A DNA stretch of 52,256 nt, taken from contig DFGW01000104.1 of NCBI GenBank assembly GCA_002372465.1, positions 1-52,256 of the forward strand, written 5' to 3'. A program made the translations under genes and the position numbers. Positions 19,179-26,988 of this stretch are shown here, piece by piece. Each line of letters begins with the position of its first letter. Within the stretch, counting starts at the first letter, position 1. Under the pieces are notes generated by a model. That model saw nothing but the letters and a program-made list of their open reading frames with translations. It did not search any database and had not been told where the DNA came from. This stretch comes from Butyrivibrio sp. UBA3740 (GTDB lineage: Bacteria > Bacillota > Clostridia > Lachnospirales > Lachnospiraceae).

Positions 19179-20058
19179 GCTGACAGCAATCTATGAAAAT
19201 GTTGTGGCAATTTATGACGATGAGGACAGCCTTCTTTTACTGGACCTTGGAAGTGAGGTCGCCAGGATTCTTTACTGCGACCTAAAGCCTGAGCTTTTGA
19301 AGGTGGCGGAAAACGAGGCTATAAAGGCTGAAAAGCTGATGATCACCTGCGAGTTTTCATCCTTTAATGAAGCTTTTAAGAGTTTTCTTGAAGAGAACGA
19401 GTACAGAAGTGAAAAACAGGGCAGGATTCTGGCTGCTGACATCGCAGACTTTGCTATTACCGAAGATGAAGAATATGAGGAAGGACCAGACAGGGAAGGG
19501 CTTGAATGGGTGCCTTTCAGAGATCTGATGGCCTATCAGATTGGGGAGCTTGAAGAAGATTTTTCGCGGAAGAATATTGTCATTCAAAGAGATGAACTTC
19601 TTCGCTTTAGCAGCGACTTCAGCGGCATTGTGTATGACAAGGGCGAGAATATCAAGGCCTATGATCTGGTATCGGAAGAAGGAAGGAATATCGTACTTGA
19701 GGGACTGTTTGATAATGAGACCTTTCGTTATGAAGCAAAAGCTCTCGCACTGAAAGGTCTATTAAAGGAGGTTGCGACCCCTGGGGTTGGGGAGAATTTT
19801 GATAAGGTAGTCATCCCGGATCCAGAGCTCGAAGATCTCGCTCTTTTGAGATCTCTTTTAAGTGCTCCCGGTAGTTTCCATGAAGCAGGAGTCATATACA
19901 GCGCCAGGAAGAAGCTCTCCAGGAAGGGATTGCACACAGATGCTCCCGAAACAGAAGCAGATCCTCGCAGTGTGAAAAGAATAAAGTGGCTGGCGGAAAA
20001 TAAGCTCCTGGCCACACCGTTTCAGGGCGATATAAACTGGAAAGGAGCTCTAAAATGA
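19168..20058 (+). CDS. Unknown acidic protein, possibly acetyltransferase-like
   Basis: A 296-residue acidic protein without membrane segments. The pattern in the first half (FNEAFKSFLEENEYRSEKQGRILAADIADF) parallels part of the product of 21072-21929 (KEVLKNAGFSVLFMEGDLIRTRLSEI), and both then show a similar mixed strand-helix region; I infer two distant relatives with a tandem GNAT-like fold, weakly supported. Start taken at GTG 19168, nine bases after GAGG and overlapping the end of the YbjN-like gene by 11 bases. The longer frame from 19093 would lie deep inside that gene. It ends overlapping the next ATG (ATGA). Confidence 0.72.
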   Translation: MTNKLTAIYENVVAIYDDEDSLLLLDLGSEVARILYCDLKPELLKVAENEAIKAEKLMITCEFSSFNEAFKSFLEENEYRSEKQGRILAADIADFAITEDEEYEEGPDREGLEWVPFRDLMAYQIGELEEDFSRKNIVIQRDELLRFSSDFSGIVYDKGENIKAYDLVSEEGRNIVLEGLFDNETFRYEAKALALKGLLKEVATPGVGENFDKVVIPDPELEDLALLRSLLSAPGSFHEAGVIYSARKKLSRKGLHTDAPETEADPRSVKRIKWLAENKLLATPFQGDINWKGALK

Positions 20059-20756
20059 GCAGGACTGAAAAAAAACCGGGAAAGGAACCTGGGCATGTAC
20101 AGCAGGAAAAGGCGTATGCAGCTCTTTTGACTGCAGGTGCAACCAAAGTGCACGAGGACGCCTTTTCACTTTTACGGGATGTCCTTGCCAGAAAGCAGGT
20201 CCTTTGCGAGAAGGATGAGCTCTGCGACTTTGCTGCTTTTATGGGGAAGGATGCACTGGAAGCCATGGACATCATCACATTGTATCTGGGGGAGGATGAG
20301 AAGCATACCGGAATGAATAAAAGTGCTGCCCTTGATAAGATGCTTGAGTCAGTTCTCTCCTTAAGCCCGGGAAACATTAAGGATTACAGTGATAAGCAGC
20401 TCTCGGAAAACGCATCTGAGCTTGAGAGTATAGCCTGGAGAGTAGCTGCCTTCGATAACCTGTCGGAGAAGTACAGATATTTTGAGGATATGGAGCCGGG
20501 AAAGAAAAAGAGGATCAGCTTAAAGCTCTCCAAGCTTCGCAATGTCGCAAACTGTTATCTGGTCAGAAAGGGGCGGATTACTGATCCGGCTTATCAAAAA
20601 AGGACCGGTGATGAAGCCGGGATTGCAGGAACCAGCTCTTTTGAAAAAAACAGGTCGAACCTGAAAAAGATGGTACAAAATAACTTTGACCGGACGGAAC
20701 CTGAAAAAATAGCACAAGAGATGATCAATGAAAGGGGAAAGTATGAAGGTAGATAA
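20055..20756 (+). CDS. Unknown helical protein (233 residues)
   Basis: Not recognised. It is rich in Lys, Glu and Leu, predicted mostly helical, with no membrane segment and a basic C-terminal third. The start overlaps the previous stop in an ATGA arrangement, and its last 14 bases overlap the STAS gene start, so it is made in step with its neighbours. The position inside a signalling operon suggests an adaptor or structural partner; nothing in the sequence proves this. Confidence 0.75.
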   Translation: MSRTEKKPGKEPGHVQQEKAYAALLTAGATKVHEDAFSLLRDVLARKQVLCEKDELCDFAAFMGKDALEAMDIITLYLGEDEKHTGMNKSAALDKMLESVLSLSPGNIKDYSDKQLSENASELESIAWRVAAFDNLSEKYRYFEDMEPGKKKRISLKLSKLRNVANCYLVRKGRITDPAYQKRTGDEAGIAGTSSFEKNRSNLKKMVQNNFDRTEPEKIAQEMINERGKYEGR

Positions 20757-21054
20757 GAAAAAAGATGGGGACCTCTTAACTGTAAGTATTGAAGGAAGTC
20801 TGGACATCAATACAGCTCCTGAACTTAAAAAAGAACTGAAGGGAGAACTGGAGGATGTGAACAAGGTTGTTTTTGACCTTAAGAAAACTGACTATACCTC
20901 CTCGGCTGGGCTTCGTGTGTTTCTTGAAGCCTTTCAGATCCTGGAGAAAAAGGGCGGAACCATTGCCATGATCAATGTAAATAAAGTTTTCTATGATATT
21001 TTGAGGCTCAGTGGCTTTACAGACTTTTTGGATATTCAAGAGGCTGAAGACTGA
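20743..21054 (+). CDS. STAS-domain protein (anti-sigma-factor antagonist type)
   Basis: A 103-residue single STAS domain. FDLKKTDYTSSAGLRVFLE contains the conserved loop where partner-switching proteins are phosphorylated on Ser/Thr (TSSAG), and GGTIAMINVNKVFYDILRLSGFTDFL is the typical C-terminal half. ATG 20743 (with GGGGAAA upstream) is chosen over the longer frame at 20728. In known systems such a protein is phosphorylated by an RsbW-type kinase and dephosphorylated by a PP2C phosphatase; the PP2C gene is two genes downstream, but no kinase gene is in the operon. Confidence 0.9.
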   Translation: MKVDKKKDGDLLTVSIEGSLDINTAPELKKELKGELEDVNKVVFDLKKTDYTSSAGLRVFLEAFQILEKKGGTIAMINVNKVFYDILRLSGFTDFLDIQEAED

Positions 21055-21071
21055 GAGTGAGAGGTGATGCA

Positions 21072-21929
21072 ATGGATATCGTAATTTTGGACGAAGATAA
21101 CGTTGAAGTATATATGGACTACATCACCCGGGACGTGGCTGAGAACATAGGCAGACCCTTCTACAGGGGACTGGTAGTGACGGAGGATGACACCCCTGTG
21201 GCAGGCATGATCTGGGAAGTCAGGAACATGATGCAGGAAGCAGACAATGAGAGCAAAATAACCTGGCTGAAAATAGATGATGAACAGGCCGGAGAGTCTA
21301 TGTTTGAAGAATATAAGAAGTCAGCAGCGGAGGATGAGGTGGTAAAGAGCAGCTTTGTGCTTCCGGCAAAATCCACCAGCAAGGAAAAAGAAGTCCTTAA
21401 AAATGCCGGCTTTTCTGTGCTTTTCATGGAAGGTGATCTGATACGGACAAGACTTTCTGAGATAGCAGCCCTTAAGTATTTTGAAAAGGTGCAGCCTTCC
21501 GAAAGGATCCATGCCCTTAATACCATGACTCAAAGAGGGTTTAACGCGGCAGTCAGGCATTTTATCTCCAAGGGAAAGTACGGGCTCTGCGAAGATCTGG
21601 CCTACCTTCCCAGGTCGTTTTTTGAAAACGAAATATCCTGTTACAGCGAAATGGATGGAGATGCCAACGGATTATTCCTCTTTCACAAATATCCTTCAGG
21701 GGCACTTCTGGTAGTGATAATGGCGGCCCTTGGAAATGATTATGGAAAGATACTTCCGCAGATGATAAAGTTTTCCGTTACCAGCGCCCTGGAGAATTAC
21801 AGCGATGATACGGAGGTTTTGATAGACAGACACAATTATGCGTCGCTGGCTCTTTCTGAAAAGCTCTTTCCAAGTGGATTTGGTATGCCGGTTTATATAG
21901 GCAGCAGGCAGGAAGGCCTGGAAGAGTAA
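21072..21929 (+). CDS. Unknown protein with GNAT-like N-terminal region
   Basis: A 285-residue soluble protein. The opening (DYITRDVAENIGRPFYRGLVV followed by PVAGMIWEVRN) has the helix-strand pattern of GNAT acetyltransferase-like folds, and the second half (SALENYSDDTEVLIDRHNYASLALSEKLFPS) repeats a strand-helix theme. No acetyl-CoA loop (Q/RxxGxG/A) is clear, so catalysis is doubtful. It may be a distant relative of the protein at 19168-20058. ATG 21072 follows GAGGTG, 17 bases after the STAS gene. Its place between STAS and phosphatase genes suggests a role in the same pathway. Confidence 0.75.
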   Translation: MDIVILDEDNVEVYMDYITRDVAENIGRPFYRGLVVTEDDTPVAGMIWEVRNMMQEADNESKITWLKIDDEQAGESMFEEYKKSAAEDEVVKSSFVLPAKSTSKEKEVLKNAGFSVLFMEGDLIRTRLSEIAALKYFEKVQPSERIHALNTMTQRGFNAAVRHFISKGKYGLCEDLAYLPRSFFENEISCYSEMDGDANGLFLFHKYPSGALLVVIMAALGNDYGKILPQMIKFSVTSALENYSDDTEVLIDRHNYASLALSEKLFPSGFGMPVYIGSRQEGLEE

Positions 21930-21958
21930 CAAAAAAACCGTGAAAAGATGGAAAAATT

Positions 21959-24139
21959 ATGAGGAAGATACGTGATCTTTGGCCAAAAGGCCTTGAAGGA
22001 AAGTTAATAAAGTTCGTTCTTATTTTTGTTCTCTGTATAGGAACTGCCTTTTTGACAGTCTCTTATTTCCAGGTATCACATCTGAAGGATGTGGTAAAAG
22101 AAGAGGGCGAGAAACAGACCGATCTGGCTCAGGATAGCATGGAAAAGGCCATGACCGGAATTACCGTGGACTCTCTTATGACGCTTAATACCTGGGCGGC
22201 TGATAAGATTGATGACGAGTTCTGGATCCTGGCTCACGATATCAGGGTTCTTGCAAGCCAGGTGGAGGATGTGTACAGAAATCCTGACAGGTACGAGCTG
22301 CTTTCCGTGGAACAGCCAAAAAAGTCCGATGCAGGCAAATACGTCCTGCAGCTTCTTTATCCCGGTGGAGATAAGCGGGCAGACAATGATGACATCAACA
22401 TGATAAGGCGCCTTGCCAATCTTGAGCCCATGATGGCTGAGATAGTTAGGGATAATGAGGGATTTGCCATGGACTGCTTAATAGCAACACCGGGTGGCCT
22501 TACTCTGGTGATGGATAATCTGTCGGATAAAAAGTTCGATGAGGCAGGAAATATAGATTACTACGACCCAAGAGACAGGGCCTGGTACAAAGGGGCAGCA
22601 GAGACAGGGGATATATTTGTTTCCTCTGCACTGCGCAGTGCCTTTTACGACTACAATGAGGTGGTGATGGGGTATCCTGTTTATCTGGATGGTGAACTGG
22701 TGGCAGTAGTTGAAGTCTCCACCAAACTGGATGAAATTGAAAAAAAGATGTCCGAGCGAAAGGTAGGTAATAACGGCTTTGCCATACTTATAAGCGATGA
22801 AGGACAGCTGGTCTGCTCATCAAAGGAATCGGGAGAACTGATGATGGGCGAAGATACGGACACCGACATAAGAGGCGCAGTTAATCCTGAGCTGAAAGAG
22901 CTTTTGACAAAAGCTCTTTCCGGAGAAAGCGGAATTGAAAAGGTAATGGTTGATTCGGATTATTACCATGCAGCCTATTCACCTGTTGATACAGCAGGAT
23001 GGACTCAGATAACCTTTGTCAATGAAAATGAGATTCTGAATCCGATAAAAACACTCAATTTCAGCATGGAGGTTACAAAAGACCTCATGCTTGTGGATCT
23101 TTCCAATCATTTCAAAAGATCCACTATTTTGGTGATCATTATTCTCATACTGATCATGCTCATTGCCATGGCTTCTGCAAGCTCCCTGGCCAAAAAGAGA
23201 GTACTGCCCATTCAGAACATGACAGAAGCTGTTGAAGGCTTTGTGGGACAGAACATGGATTTTGAAATGAAGGATGAGTACAGGACAGGTGATGAGATCG
23301 AGAACCTGGCAGAATCCTTTGAGACTATGTCCGTCAAGATGAAGGAGTACGTAAAGGAGATTGTTAATAACGCTGCCGAAAAAGAGAGACTCCAGACGGA
23401 GATGGAGGCTGCCAGGGATATTCAGAATAAGATGCTTCCAAAGCGCTACCCTGACTTTTATAACAAACCGGGGTATGAGCTGTATGCAAAAATGACCCCT
23501 GCCAAAAATGTAGGCGGTGATCTGTATGACTTCTTCTATCTGGACGATGACCATCTTGCAGTCATGCTTGGAGATGTTTCCGGAAAAGGTGTCACAGCAG
23601 CACTGTTTATGGTCCTTTGCAAGCAGATGATCAAGTCACAGCTTCTTGCCAAGGATGGGGACCTGGTTGCTGCCATGACAGAAGCCAATCTGCGTCTTCT
23701 TGAGGAGGCGGCCGACGGCATGTTTGTTACAGTATGGCTTGGTGTGATAACTCTTTCCACAGGTGAGCTTAATTTTGTGGATGCAGGACATATGTATGCT
23801 GCAATCAAGAGAGGAGATGGCGATTTTGTCATAGAGCCCGACAACCACAGCATGCTAGTGGGAGCGCTGGATTTTGCAAGATTCCAGCTAAATACCATAA
23901 AGCTTGAAAAGGGGGATATGTTCTACCTCTACACGGACGGTGTTACGGAGGCCCGTAACAGCGATGACGAGATGTTTGGCGAGGACCGTCTTCTGGAAGC
24001 CCTCAATGAGGCATCCTGGTTTTTGTCAGTTGGAGAGCTGGATACTCTGGTCAGAAACAGAGTTTTGGAATTTGCAGGCGATCAGGAACAGTATGATGAC
24101 ATTACAACCCTTGTCTTTAAATATACGGGGATAGACTGA
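21959..24139 (+). CDS. Cache-HAMP-PP2C serine phosphatase (RsbU/SpoIIE type)
   Basis: A 726-residue membrane signalling phosphatase. Membrane helix at about 16-38, a large extracellular double-Cache sensor (about 40-375; the WYKGA and YYHAAYSPV motifs are Cache-like), second helix at about 385-405, HAMP (about 405-470), a linker coiled coil, then SpoIIE-type PP2C (about 490-726). Metal-binding motifs are intact: GGDLYDFF, GDVSGKGV, DAGHM, YTDGVTEA and QYDDITTLV. It should dephosphorylate a STAS partner, most simply the product of 20743-21054, in response to an external ligand. The stop codon abuts the stop of the reverse-strand regulator with no base between. Confidence 0.93.
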   Translation: MRKIRDLWPKGLEGKLIKFVLIFVLCIGTAFLTVSYFQVSHLKDVVKEEGEKQTDLAQDSMEKAMTGITVDSLMTLNTWAADKIDDEFWILAHDIRVLASQVEDVYRNPDRYELLSVEQPKKSDAGKYVLQLLYPGGDKRADNDDINMIRRLANLEPMMAEIVRDNEGFAMDCLIATPGGLTLVMDNLSDKKFDEAGNIDYYDPRDRAWYKGAAETGDIFVSSALRSAFYDYNEVVMGYPVYLDGELVAVVEVSTKLDEIEKKMSERKVGNNGFAILISDEGQLVCSSKESGELMMGEDTDTDIRGAVNPELKELLTKALSGESGIEKVMVDSDYYHAAYSPVDTAGWTQITFVNENEILNPIKTLNFSMEVTKDLMLVDLSNHFKRSTILVIIILILIMLIAMASASSLAKKRVLPIQNMTEAVEGFVGQNMDFEMKDEYRTGDEIENLAESFETMSVKMKEYVKEIVNNAAEKERLQTEMEAARDIQNKMLPKRYPDFYNKPGYELYAKMTPAKNVGGDLYDFFYLDDDHLAVMLGDVSGKGVTAALFMVLCKQMIKSQLLAKDGDLVAAMTEANLRLLEEAADGMFVTVWLGVITLSTGELNFVDAGHMYAAIKRGDGDFVIEPDNHSMLVGALDFARFQLNTIKLEKGDMFYLYTDGVTEARNSDDEMFGEDRLLEALNEASWFLSVGELDTLVRNRVLEFAGDQEQYDDITTLVFKYTGID

Positions 24140-24763
24140 TCACTCCTCATAGTTTATCCGGCCTTCAAGCTTGTGCCTGCTAAAGCGCAGATTTGCCAGC
24201 TCATGGCGGATACGCGGTCTTGTGAGAGGCTTTACTATATATCCACTGCAATGGTCATAAATGGCCTGTTCAAGATATCTGGTGTTGTTGGTGAGAAAAA
24301 TATTGTTGATGTAGGGATTGATCTCTTTGAGCTTTCTTGCCAGCTCAAGGCCGTTCATATATTCATCCAGACCGATGTCAAGAAATGCTATGTCAGCGCC
24401 GTTTTTCTTGCAAAAGGATATGGCGGGAGGCCCGCTTTCGAAACCCTTTATCAGGGCGTTTGGAACAACTTCCTGTATCATGGCGACACTTCCCTCCAAA
24501 AGAGCAGGGATGTCCTCCACAACTATAATGGTCACAGCCTCTTCGTTTTTGCCAAGGATGAGTTCTAAAAGAAACTGCATATCTGTTCCAAGACAATGGG
24601 AAAGACGGTCAAGCAGTTCAATATCCGGAATCCTTGAGCCAAGTTCCCACATGGATATTGCGCTTCTTGAAACCATCATCTGCTCTGCGAGTTCAGGCTG
24701 AGACATTCCTTTTTCAAGACGTAGTTTTTTAATTGTTTCAGCAAAAGCTTTTACATTGAGCAA
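24140..24763 (-). CDS. HTH-REC regulator with receiver domain at the C terminus
   Basis: About 207 residues: an N-terminal XRE/Cro helix-turn-helix (MSQPELAEQMMVSRSAISMWELGSRIPD) followed by a receiver domain with intact acidic pocket (VVED), phospho-Asp in AFLDIGLD, Thr in FLTNN and the KP switch (YIVKPL). This order is the reverse of common response regulators. Start set at TTG 24763 because AGAGGT lies six bases upstream; ATG 24793 is an alternative. It is divergent from the peptide gene cluster, so it probably controls that cluster. No histidine kinase gene is next to it. Confidence 0.84.
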   Translation of the reverse strand: MLNVKAFAETIKKLRLEKGMSQPELAEQMMVSRSAISMWELGSRIPDIELLDRLSHCLGTDMQFLLELILGKNEEAVTIIVVEDIPALLEGSVAMIQEVVPNALIKGFESGPPAISFCKKNGADIAFLDIGLDEYMNGLELARKLKEINPYINNIFLTNNTRYLEQAIYDHCSGYIVKPLTRPRIRHELANLRFSRHKLEGRINYEE

Positions 24764-24837
24764 GATTCTTACCTCTGGGAACAATAACCGCATTATTATT
24801 ATATTATAAACGGTATATAAATAATTATCAACTTGAC

Positions 24838-24894
24838 GCCACACTCCGTGGCATTCCCTTGAGGGGGAATTATATTATAGTTAAAATTTATACT
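24838..24894 (+). promoter_or_regulatory. Promoter/operator region of the peptide cluster
   Basis: Two small inverted repeats, GCCAC-N5-GTGGC (24838-24852) and TTCCC-N6-GGGAA (24854-24869), precede a -10-like TATACT (24889-24894). No -35 box is seen at the right distance, which fits an activated promoter. The divergent HTH-REC protein is the obvious candidate to bind here (inference). Confidence 0.4.
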
Positions 24895-24925
24895 AAAGGG
24901 TAATAGCGCAACAGGAGGGCATATT

Positions 24926-25162
24926 GTGGATTACATGGATTTTCGCAGAAAGATTGTTTCTGACAGATTATTTGCCAGCAAGTTTGTTAATTGCAGAACA
25001 CCACAGACCCTTATCGAAGCAGCAAAGGTTGAAGGGTATAGTTTTACTGAAGAGGACATGAAGAATAATACAGACCTTTTGCCGGAAGAGCTTGAGGCTA
25101 TGTCCGGTGGAGCTGTCACTGAGAATCAGTTGTGGTTTTTGAACGAGGATTACTGGAGCTGA
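24926..25162 (+). CDS. Nif11-type RiPP precursor 1
   Basis: A 78-residue peptide with a Nif11/NHLP-like leader: the MDYMDFRRKIVSDRLFASKF opening, the helical EAAKVEGYSFTEEDM block and the double-Gly cleavage site (LEAMSGG). The predicted core is 16 residues, AVTENQLWFLNEDYWS: acidic, aromatic-rich, no Cys, Ser or Thr ring pattern. GTG start with AGGAGG eight bases upstream. It is 20 bases before a second precursor with a very similar leader. The C39 peptidase transporter downstream should cut after GG. Modification by the neighbouring radical SAM enzyme is likely; its chemistry is unknown. Confidence 0.85.
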   Translation: MDYMDFRRKIVSDRLFASKFVNCRTPQTLIEAAKVEGYSFTEEDMKNNTDLLPEELEAMSGGAVTENQLWFLNEDYWS

Positions 25163-25182
25163 TTAAGAAAGGCGGTAGGTAT

Positions 25183-25458
25183 ATGGATTATAAGGATTTC
25201 AGAAAAAAAATCATTGGTGACAGCTGCTTTGCAGCCAAATTTAAAGGAATTCAGGATATTGCAGAACTTGTTGAGGCAGCAGCTGCAGAAGGCTATACCT
25301 TCACCGAGGAAGAGGTTAAGGATTACACAGAGCTCCTTCCTGAAGAACTGGCTTATGCCAATGGCGGATTGGCTGTATCTAAGGAAATGGGTGATATGTT
25401 AGCCCTCAATCCGGATGTGATCAATACCACCCATATCATGAACACTGATGTCGGATGA
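25183..25458 (+). CDS. Nif11-type RiPP precursor 2
   Basis: A 91-residue peptide whose leader is clearly paralogous to precursor 1 (MDYKDFRKKIIGDSCFAAKF, then GYTFTEEEV, LLPEEL and NGG). The predicted core after GG is 29 residues: starts LAVSKEMGDML and ends THIMNTDVG; it has no Cys and, apart from His, no aromatic residue, so the two cores differ far more than the leaders. ATG 25183 follows a GGCGGTAGGT site; the longer frame from 25132 overlaps precursor 1. The radical SAM gene follows after 18 bases. Confidence 0.85.
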   Translation: MDYKDFRKKIIGDSCFAAKFKGIQDIAELVEAAAAEGYTFTEEEVKDYTELLPEELAYANGGLAVSKEMGDMLALNPDVINTTHIMNTDVG

Positions 25459-25476
25459 TCACGTAAGGTATAATGC

Positions 25477-26418
25477 ATGATCAGAAGACTTGCCTTTGCC
25501 ATTAGTGACAGATGTAATGCGTCCTGTGATATGTGCTGTTTTGAATGCTCTCCAAAAGGAGAGAGGCATCTGGAAACAGGGCTTATTAAGAATGTATTGG
25601 ATGAAGCTTCAAATATAGATGGGATAAGTGCTGTCGGATTTACCGGCGGTGAACCCTTCCTTTACTATGATCAGATTCTTGACTGCAGCAGATATGCCCA
25701 TGATCTTGGGCTTGATGTGCAGATCAACACCAATGGATTCTGGGGAAGTGAAATTGACGCAGGTGTGCTTAAAGATGCAGGAGTTTCCCGCATCTGTTTT
25801 TCTACGGGAAGGTTTCACAGGAAGTTTGTTTCCCCGGAAACTCTGAAGAAGGCCATAACAGCTGCTAAGGAAGCCGGAATTAAGGTTTACCTCAATGTTA
25901 TGGAGCTTTCAGAGCTTGATGAGTATGATGTGGTGTCGAAATTTCTTTTCCCTGAGATAAAAGATATTACGGTGGAGAGGCACCTTGTCGCTCCAGTGGG
26001 TAAAGCGGCAAAAGACCTTGCTCCAAAGAATTTTGTCTGTGCGACTGATTCTGAAAAAGCAAGGTGCGATTTTGCCGGGGATGTGGAGCTGTCCTTTGAC
26101 GGGAATTATTATATGTGCTGCTCGGTTTTTTCCCGGGAGACTAAAAGGCTTTGCCTGGGAAATGCAAAGGAGGTAAGGCTCTCAGATCTTTCAAAAAAGA
26201 TCCTTTCGGATGATTATCTTTATGTGATGCTAAGCAGAGGTCTTTCCTGGTATGTGAAACTTGCCGTGGAGCTGGGCTTTGCAATACCGGATAAAGTATG
26301 TTCACCATGTCAGCTTTGCAACATGGTCTTTGAAAATAAAGAGTTTATAGAAAAGATAAGAGACGATGTGGAGCGGGAAGCTCAAAAGCTGAGGCTTCAA
26401 CGCATTCTGGGCAGATGA
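25477..26418 (+). CDS. Radical SAM enzyme, probable RiPP maturase
   Basis: A 313-residue enzyme with the radical SAM cluster motif CNASCDMC near residue 13, GGEPF for SAM binding and INTNG on the next strand. After the barrel there are further Cys (residues in the CDFAGDVEL-MCC stretch, RLCLGN, and VCSPCQLC near the end) that look like a short SPASM-type auxiliary cluster site. No RiPP recognition domain is evident at the N terminus. Placed directly after two precursor genes, it most likely modifies their cores; thioether formation to Cys is impossible because the cores lack Cys. Start ATG 25477 with AAGG nine bases upstream. Confidence 0.88.
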   Translation: MIRRLAFAISDRCNASCDMCCFECSPKGERHLETGLIKNVLDEASNIDGISAVGFTGGEPFLYYDQILDCSRYAHDLGLDVQINTNGFWGSEIDAGVLKDAGVSRICFSTGRFHRKFVSPETLKKAITAAKEAGIKVYLNVMELSELDEYDVVSKFLFPEIKDITVERHLVAPVGKAAKDLAPKNFVCATDSEKARCDFAGDVELSFDGNYYMCCSVFSRETKRLCLGNAKEVRLSDLSKKILSDDYLYVMLSRGLSWYVKLAVELGFAIPDKVCSPCQLCNMVFENKEFIEKIRDDVEREAQKLRLQRILGR

Positions 26419-26419
26419 C

Positions 26420-26434
26420 AGCTCTTTTGCCTGA
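26420..26434 (+). repeat. 15-base intercistronic repeat, copy 1
   Basis: AGCTCTTTTGCCTGA, found immediately after the radical SAM stop codon and ahead of the ribosome site of the secretion-protein gene. An identical copy occurs at 29158-29172 in the gap before the second ABC transporter. Confidence 0.6.
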
Positions 26435-26452
26435 AAAAATGGAGGAAAACCT

Positions 26453-26974
26453 GTGGCAGGAAGTGTATTTGACATTGAAGGCGAAGATCGGGTAGAGTCC
26501 CCGGAAAGATTAAATGAATACATTCATGTGGCTAATCCCGGGATGTGGACTATGCTTGTGGCGCTCTTTCTTGTGGCCATTTCCGTAGTAGTGTGGGGAA
26601 TGATCGGAAGAATACCCGAGTCCGTGGCCTTTAAGGGTGTGGTGGACTGCACCATGGGATATACCATCGATGTGGTGGTGGATGCCAGCAAATATTCCGG
26701 AATGTCTCTTGTGGGAAAAGAGGCCAGATTCAGATTTCCTGATGGCTCAAAAGGAGCTGGGGTCATAACTAAGAGCAGTGAAGTGCCTCTTTCAAGAGAT
26801 GAGATGGATGAGCTTTTGGAGAGCGATTTTCTGTCTGCAGCCCTGGTGGATGCGGATTATTCATATGTTGTTTTTGTACAGCCCAATAGGGATATAACAT
26901 CTCATGATCTTGAGATTGCGGATGTAACTATAATTACCAGGGAAATCAAACCTATTGAGTATCTGCTGCGCTGA
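26453..26974 (+). CDS. Short HlyD-like (NHLP-type) secretion accessory protein
   Basis: A 173-residue protein with a cytoplasmic N terminus (ERLNEYIHVANPGMW, typical of NHLP-type HlyD proteins), one membrane helix at about residues 35-55, and a small beta domain resembling a lipoyl/barrel-sandwich half. Usual family members are about 400 residues with a long coiled-coil hairpin; that hairpin and the second half are missing here, with no frameshift visible, so the short form looks intact. GTG start with GGAGG eight bases upstream. It probably couples the ABC exporters downstream to the cell envelope. Confidence 0.8.
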   Translation: MAGSVFDIEGEDRVESPERLNEYIHVANPGMWTMLVALFLVAISVVVWGMIGRIPESVAFKGVVDCTMGYTIDVVVDASKYSGMSLVGKEARFRFPDGSKGAGVITKSSEVPLSRDEMDELLESDFLSAALVDADYSYVVFVQPNRDITSHDLEIADVTIITREIKPIEYLLR

Positions 26975-26988
26975 GGAGGCAAAAGGTA

